A stretch of 54,794 nucleotides of DNA from Tepidanaerobacteraceae bacterium. GTDB taxonomy: Bacteria; Bacillota; Thermosediminibacteria; Thermosediminibacterales; Tepidanaerobacteraceae. Shown here in pieces: positions 50,712 through 54,794 of the stretch; the stretch's first letter is position 1, and each line of letters opens with the position of its first letter. Position numbers and translations under genes: made by a program. A model generated the notes under the pieces. It worked only from the letters and a program-made list of their open reading frames with translations. It was not told the DNA's origin and did no database searches. The stretch spans positions 1 to 54,794 of the forward strand of contig JARRBK010000007.1 of the NCBI GenBank assembly GCA_029982615.1, given 5' to 3'.

Positions 50712-51221
50712 ATGAAAAAAACTCTTATCGTGGTTTTAATTTTGTTGTTGGTAATCTTGGCTGTTGGATGTGGTGGGAAAAATAATAAGCCCGCCGATTC
50801 GAAAACGGAAGGAGATGATTCAAGTCCTGCCAAAGTTACATCGGAACAGAAACCTAATAATAACGCCACTATTGAGCAGTTAAATAATGATTTAAATGAG
50901 CTTAAATCACTGTATCAGGAATTGCAGGATACATACAAAGCCAACCTTGATGATGCTTCCTGGAATGGTTGGTCTGCTAAATGGAACCAGAAACGTCAAA
51001 GTGTATTTGATGAAATGAAAGCACTATATATACCCTCAGATAATCCTGAAGATATAAACTATAATGGTTCAGCGTTGCTTGGAGCAGGCTCTGATCTTTA
51101 TATGTTATGGCAGGAATATACCAAGCAGCGCTCCGGGCAGTCTTCAGATCCGGAGTATTTTAAAAAAGATTTTGAACAGCGTATAAAAGAAGTAGAACAA
51201 TATATCGAAAAACATAGGTAA
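50712..51221 (+). CDS. Prophage lipoprotein, lysogeny-module moron
   Basis: The protein has 169 residues; AAAGGAGG precedes the ATG. A lipoprotein signal ends in AVGC, followed by a Ser/Asp-rich linker and a helical domain (QLNNDLNELKSLYQELQDTY, FKKDFEQRIKEVEQYIEKHR). It lies downstream of the repressor on the same strand, so it is probably expressed in the lysogen. Lipoproteins in that position can block DNA entry of other phages, as Ltp of phage TP-J34 does. Sequence relation to those is not evident. Confidence 0.75.
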   Translation: MKKTLIVVLILLLVILAVGCGGKNNKPADSKTEGDDSSPAKVTSEQKPNNNATIEQLNNDLNELKSLYQELQDTYKANLDDASWNGWSAKWNQKRQSVFDEMKALYIPSDNPEDINYNGSALLGAGSDLYMLWQEYTKQRSGQSSDPEYFKKDFEQRIKEVEQYIEKHR

Positions 51222-51307
51222 TATATTATTGTCAAATCCTTGACCCCTTTATTTTCCTATGTCCGCAATGTCCGCAATCTGCGTATACCATATATGGGTA
51301 TAAAACT

Positions 51308-51473
51308 CTGTTTAAATCAGGCTTTTTATACCCACATAAGGTATTTTTTCTTTTGTTAATTTTTGTCCGCAATAATATTCTGTAAATTTTTCTTTTTGAG
51401 CCTGTTTAAATCATCTTTAAACAGCGATTTAAACAGGTTTTGAACGCTTCTAAATGCCACCGTTTAAAACCTG
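51308..51473. repeat. Cluster of CTGTTTAAA motifs
   Basis: The motif occurs at 51308-51318, 51401-51412, 51416-51424 (inverted), 51426-51437 (inverted) and 51462-51473 (extended to CCTG). The pair 51401-51412/51426-51437 is a perfect 12-base inverted repeat. The spacing suggests an operator or enhancer-like array. The gap 51222-51474 holds no gene; a second dyad, TATACC...GGGTATA, lies near 51285-51303. Confidence 0.7.
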
Positions 51474-51474
51474 T

Positions 51475-52247
<773 letters not shown>

Positions 52248-52259
52248 TCAACAATTATT

Positions 52260-53045
52260 CTAATTATTTTGTTTGCTAAACCGTATTTTTTCACCTATAA
52301 GAGCAAGAGATAAAGTAATAAATATCATAATTGTTGAAAGTGCATTAATTTCAGGAGAAACACCAAATTTGACCATCGAAAAAATTTTCAATGGTAACGT
52401 AGTACTCGTTGGTCCCGCTACAAAAAAACTCACTGTAACATCATCAATCGACAAAGTAAATGCCAGAAGTGCACCCGCCACAACTCCGGGCATAATAAGT
52501 GGCAATGTAACTTTCCAGAAAGTTTCCCATTGAGTAGCACCTAAATCCATGGATGCCTCTTCTAACGACTTATCAAATCCAGCTAGTCTGGCGTTTACAA
52601 CCATTACTATAAATGGAACACTAAAAGTTATATGTGCTAATATAAGCGTCAACAATCCTGACGGGACATGAACCATGTTAAAAAAGACTAAAAGGCTTAT
52701 ACCCATAACTACTTCAGGAATTACTATAGGTATATACAACAGTGCATCAAGTACACTCTTGCCTCTAAATTTGTATTTATACATACCAACAGAGGTCATT
52801 ATTCCAATCATAGTAGATAATGTCGTGCTTATGAACGCTACTTTTAAACTATTCATTAACGCGTTTAATACATCTTGATCTTGCATTAACCTTTTATACC
52901 AATCAAAAGTGAAACCAGTCCAAATTACATTTAATCTGGATTTGTTAAAAGAATATATTATTAATATAGCAATAGGTAAATAAAGGAATGTGAAGATAAG
53001 CACCATGTATATTGTCGATACTACCTTGTACGTTTTACTTTTCAA
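52260..53045 (-). CDS. potC: Polyamine ABC transporter permease
   Basis: The protein has 261 residues with six hydrophobic segments. The binding-protein-dependent transport motif EEASMDLGATQWETFWKVTL lies at about 156-175. With PotB it forms the membrane channel for spermidine/putrescine. The ATG immediately follows the potB stop. Confidence 0.93.
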   Translation of the reverse strand: MKSKTYKVVSTIYMVLIFTFLYLPIAILIIYSFNKSRLNVIWTGFTFDWYKRLMQDQDVLNALMNSLKVAFISTTLSTMIGIMTSVGMYKYKFRGKSVLDALLYIPIVIPEVVMGISLLVFFNMVHVPSGLLTLILAHITFSVPFIVMVVNARLAGFDKSLEEASMDLGATQWETFWKVTLPLIMPGVVAGALLAFTLSIDDVTVSFFVAGPTSTTLPLKIFSMVKFGVSPEINALSTIMIFITLSLALIGEKIRFSKQNN

Positions 53046-53972
53046 CTAAAACACCTCTATTTTCTTTTTATCTCCTGATGCCGCATGTACATATAACTCA
53101 ATAAGCACTAACGTTAAAATTATGAGAATTATAGACAACGCTGAGCCAAAAGGCCAGTCTCTAGCCGTTAGGAATTGATTTTTTATTAAATTGCTTACAA
53201 GCATAATTTTACTGCCACCTAAAAGATCTGGTATGAAGAAATAACCCAGCGTAGGTATAAAAACCAATATGGAACCAGTTATAACACCTGGCATCGTAAG
53301 CGGGAGCGTTACTTTTAAAAATGCATTCCATGGTTTTGCACCCAAATCACTAGCAACTTCCAGATAAGTATGGTCCAATTTTTCTATAGAAGCATATAAT
53401 GGCATGACCATAAATGGAAATAAAGCGTATATCAAACCTAGTAGGATTGTCCCATTGTTATACAACAACTTCAAAGGTTCATCAATTATCCCTAACCTTA
53501 GGAGTACAAAGTTAATAATTCCTTGTGTTCTCAACAATATTATCCAAGCATATGTTCTAATTAGAGAGTTAGTCCAAAAGGGAATAATTATCATCATTAA
53601 AAGCATAGACCTATATTTTTTTTCAACATTTGCTACGAAATACGCAAATGGATATCCAAATATAATGCAAAAAACCGTTGTTAAGAAAGATATAACTAAC
53701 GACCGCCAAAGGATTTTACCGTATAATCCATTAAACATCCTCATATAATTTTCTAAAGTAAATTTATATTCAATATTGCCATATGTCCCTCTACTCATAA
53801 AACTTATAATTATTACCAATGCCAAGGGTAATACAATAAATAGAATTACCCATATTATTATTGGAGATAGTGTAAATAACAAACCTTTTTCTATATGTCC
53901 TTTTTGATTTTCCTTAATATGTTCTTTACAAATAATACTTTTTATACTCTCTGCTCTTTGTCCCGCTCTCAT
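53046..53972 (-). CDS. potB: Polyamine ABC transporter permease
   Basis: The protein has 308 residues with six membrane segments and the [20 protein letters not shown] coupling loop. The N-terminus has a hydrophilic extension of about 28 residues before the first membrane helix. It overlaps potA by four bases (ATGA) and precedes potC. Confidence 0.93.
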   Translation of the reverse strand: MRAGQRAESIKSIICKEHIKENQKGHIEKGLLFTLSPIIIWVILFIVLPLALVIIISFMSRGTYGNIEYKFTLENYMRMFNGLYGKILWRSLVISFLTTVFCIIFGYPFAYFVANVEKKYRSMLLMMIIIPFWTNSLIRTYAWIILLRTQGIINFVLLRLGIIDEPLKLLYNNGTILLGLIYALFPFMVMPLYASIEKLDHTYLEVASDLGAKPWNAFLKVTLPLTMPGVITGSILVFIPTLGYFFIPDLLGGSKIMLVSNLIKNQFLTARDWPFGSALSIILIILTLVLIELYVHAASGDKKKIEVF

Positions 53973-54739
53973 TTATTCAGCACCACCATCCATTCGGCTT
54001 TCCAACATACATATAAATCTTGAGTCTCGTTGAAATCTGCTGTATTGCTCACCGGTTCGTTTACAACTACCTCTTTGCCATTTTTCAGCTTTACAATAGT
54101 CTTTAGATTAGAACCAACATATATGCGCTCTTTCATGCGACCACTCAATGAAATATATCCTTCCAATGGCTCTTTACTTAAAACTATACGTTCTGGGCGG
54201 ATGGCTATATAAACCGATTCACCAGCTATTAATGTCTTTTTGTCTATCTGAATTTCTCCTTCACAATCTATATCTAAAAAAGCCACATTATCAATTGTTT
54301 TATTTACCTTTGCTTCAAAAAGATTTGTCTCACCTATAAAATCTGCTACAAAGCTGCTTGCAGGCTTTTCATATATTTCATCAGGAGTCCCCACTTGTTC
54401 TAATTTTCCACCATTCATCACTGCTATTCTGTCTGACATAGTTAATGCCTCTTCTTGATCATGCGTCACATATATAAAAGTAATACCAAGCCTTCTTTGC
54501 ATATGTTTAAGTTCTACTTGCATTTTTTTCCTCAATTTCATATCTAATGCCCCAAGGGGCTCATCTAACAGCAAAACCTTAGGGTTGTTAACTATTGCTC
54601 TAGCTATAGCTACCCTTTGTTTTTGTCCGCCACTCAACTGATTAGGCATTCGGTTCTCATAGCCTTCCAATTGTACCAGCTTTAAAGCATCCAAAACTCT
54701 ATTTTTTATTTCCTGATTTGGAACTTTCGGCCTGACCCC
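53969..54739 (-). CDS. potA: Polyamine ABC transporter ATPase, 5' end missing
   Basis: The frame is open from 54739 to 53969. It carries the signature [15 protein letters not shown], Walker [13 protein letters not shown], the H-loop [11 protein letters not shown] and the C-terminal TOBE domain ([10 protein letters not shown]). The first 100 or so residues with Walker A are absent. Upstream of [11 protein letters not shown] the frame meets a TAG at 54740-54742 instead of the usual RMRK-type continuation. Either an insertion, a frameshift or a sequence junction cuts the gene near 54740. The remaining 55 bases show nothing recognisable. Confidence 0.85.
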   Translation of the reverse strand, partial: GVRPKVPNQEIKNRVLDALKLVQLEGYENRMPNQLSGGQKQRVAIARAIVNNPKVLLLDEPLGALDMKLRKKMQVELKHMQRRLGITFIYVTHDQEEALTMSDRIAVMNGGKLEQVGTPDEIYEKPASSFVADFIGETNLFEAKVNKTIDNVAFLDIDCEGEIQIDKKTLIAGESVYIAIRPERIVLSKEPLEGYISLSGRMKERIYVGSNLKTIVKLKNGKEVVVNEPVSNTADFNETQDLYVCWKAEWMVVLNK

Positions 54740-54794
54740 CTAACTCCGGAGATTATGCACTAAAAGGTTCAATTTTTGCAGCGTTGCTCATGAA

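Overview
The window is chromosomal DNA of a low-GC Gram-positive bacterium. AGGAGG-type ribosome binding sites are strong, TTG and GTG starts are frequent, and there are Gram-positive lipoproteins, an OmpR/histidine-kinase pair and a Firmicute-type Mu-like phage. A clostridial, possibly thermophilic host is likely, but this is inference. No rRNA, tRNA or CRISPR array was seen.

Layout. Positions 1-5300 hold an ECF sigma/anti-sigma pair (minus strand) and a response regulator, histidine kinase and beta-propeller lipoprotein (plus strand). Positions 5400-10500 are a degenerate host region. It contains a frameshifted M23-like/propeller gene, an alpha-2-macroglobulin-like remnant, a MEMO-family remnant, short secreted proteins, a 43-bp direct repeat and a frameshifted Uma2 nuclease gene. 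An AlkA-type DNA glycosylase follows. A polyamine-use operon on the minus strand occupies both outer flanks: potA-potB-potC-putrescine aminotransferase-potD-gabT.

A complete 37,012-bp Mu-like prophage (14628-51639) is inserted inside the putrescine aminotransferase gene. Its ends are of the TG...CA type with matching terminal sequences. They carry repeated transposase-site-like motifs and are flanked by a 5-bp target duplication, CTAAA. Removing the prophage and one CTAAA restores an in-frame 461-codon aminotransferase. From right to left the prophage carries a lipoprotein and a LexA-like repressor (plus strand), an operator region with a perfect consensus early promoter, and a Ner-like gene. 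Then come the MuA and MuB transposition genes, small early genes with a subtilase, DnaC-like and DnaD-like proteins, gp16 and Mor, followed by a strong terminator. After that come the holin, packaging, portal, capsid, tail and baseplate genes, with a likely -1 frameshifted tail chaperone pair and an internal scaffold start. The phage ends with a diversity-generating retroelement (DGR).

The DGR is the main system of interest. It comprises a 513-residue lectin/FGE-fold target protein, a variable repeat (VR) at its C-terminus and a hairpin just downstream with an 8-bp stem and GATA loop. Next are an Avd-like helper, a 90-residue unknown protein, a template repeat (TR) and a reverse transcriptase. 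In 122 aligned positions TR and VR differ at 12, and 11 of these are adenines in TR, which is the signature of adenine-directed mutagenic retrohoming. The system probably diversifies the phage receptor-binding surface, the role that the invertible G segment plays in phage Mu.
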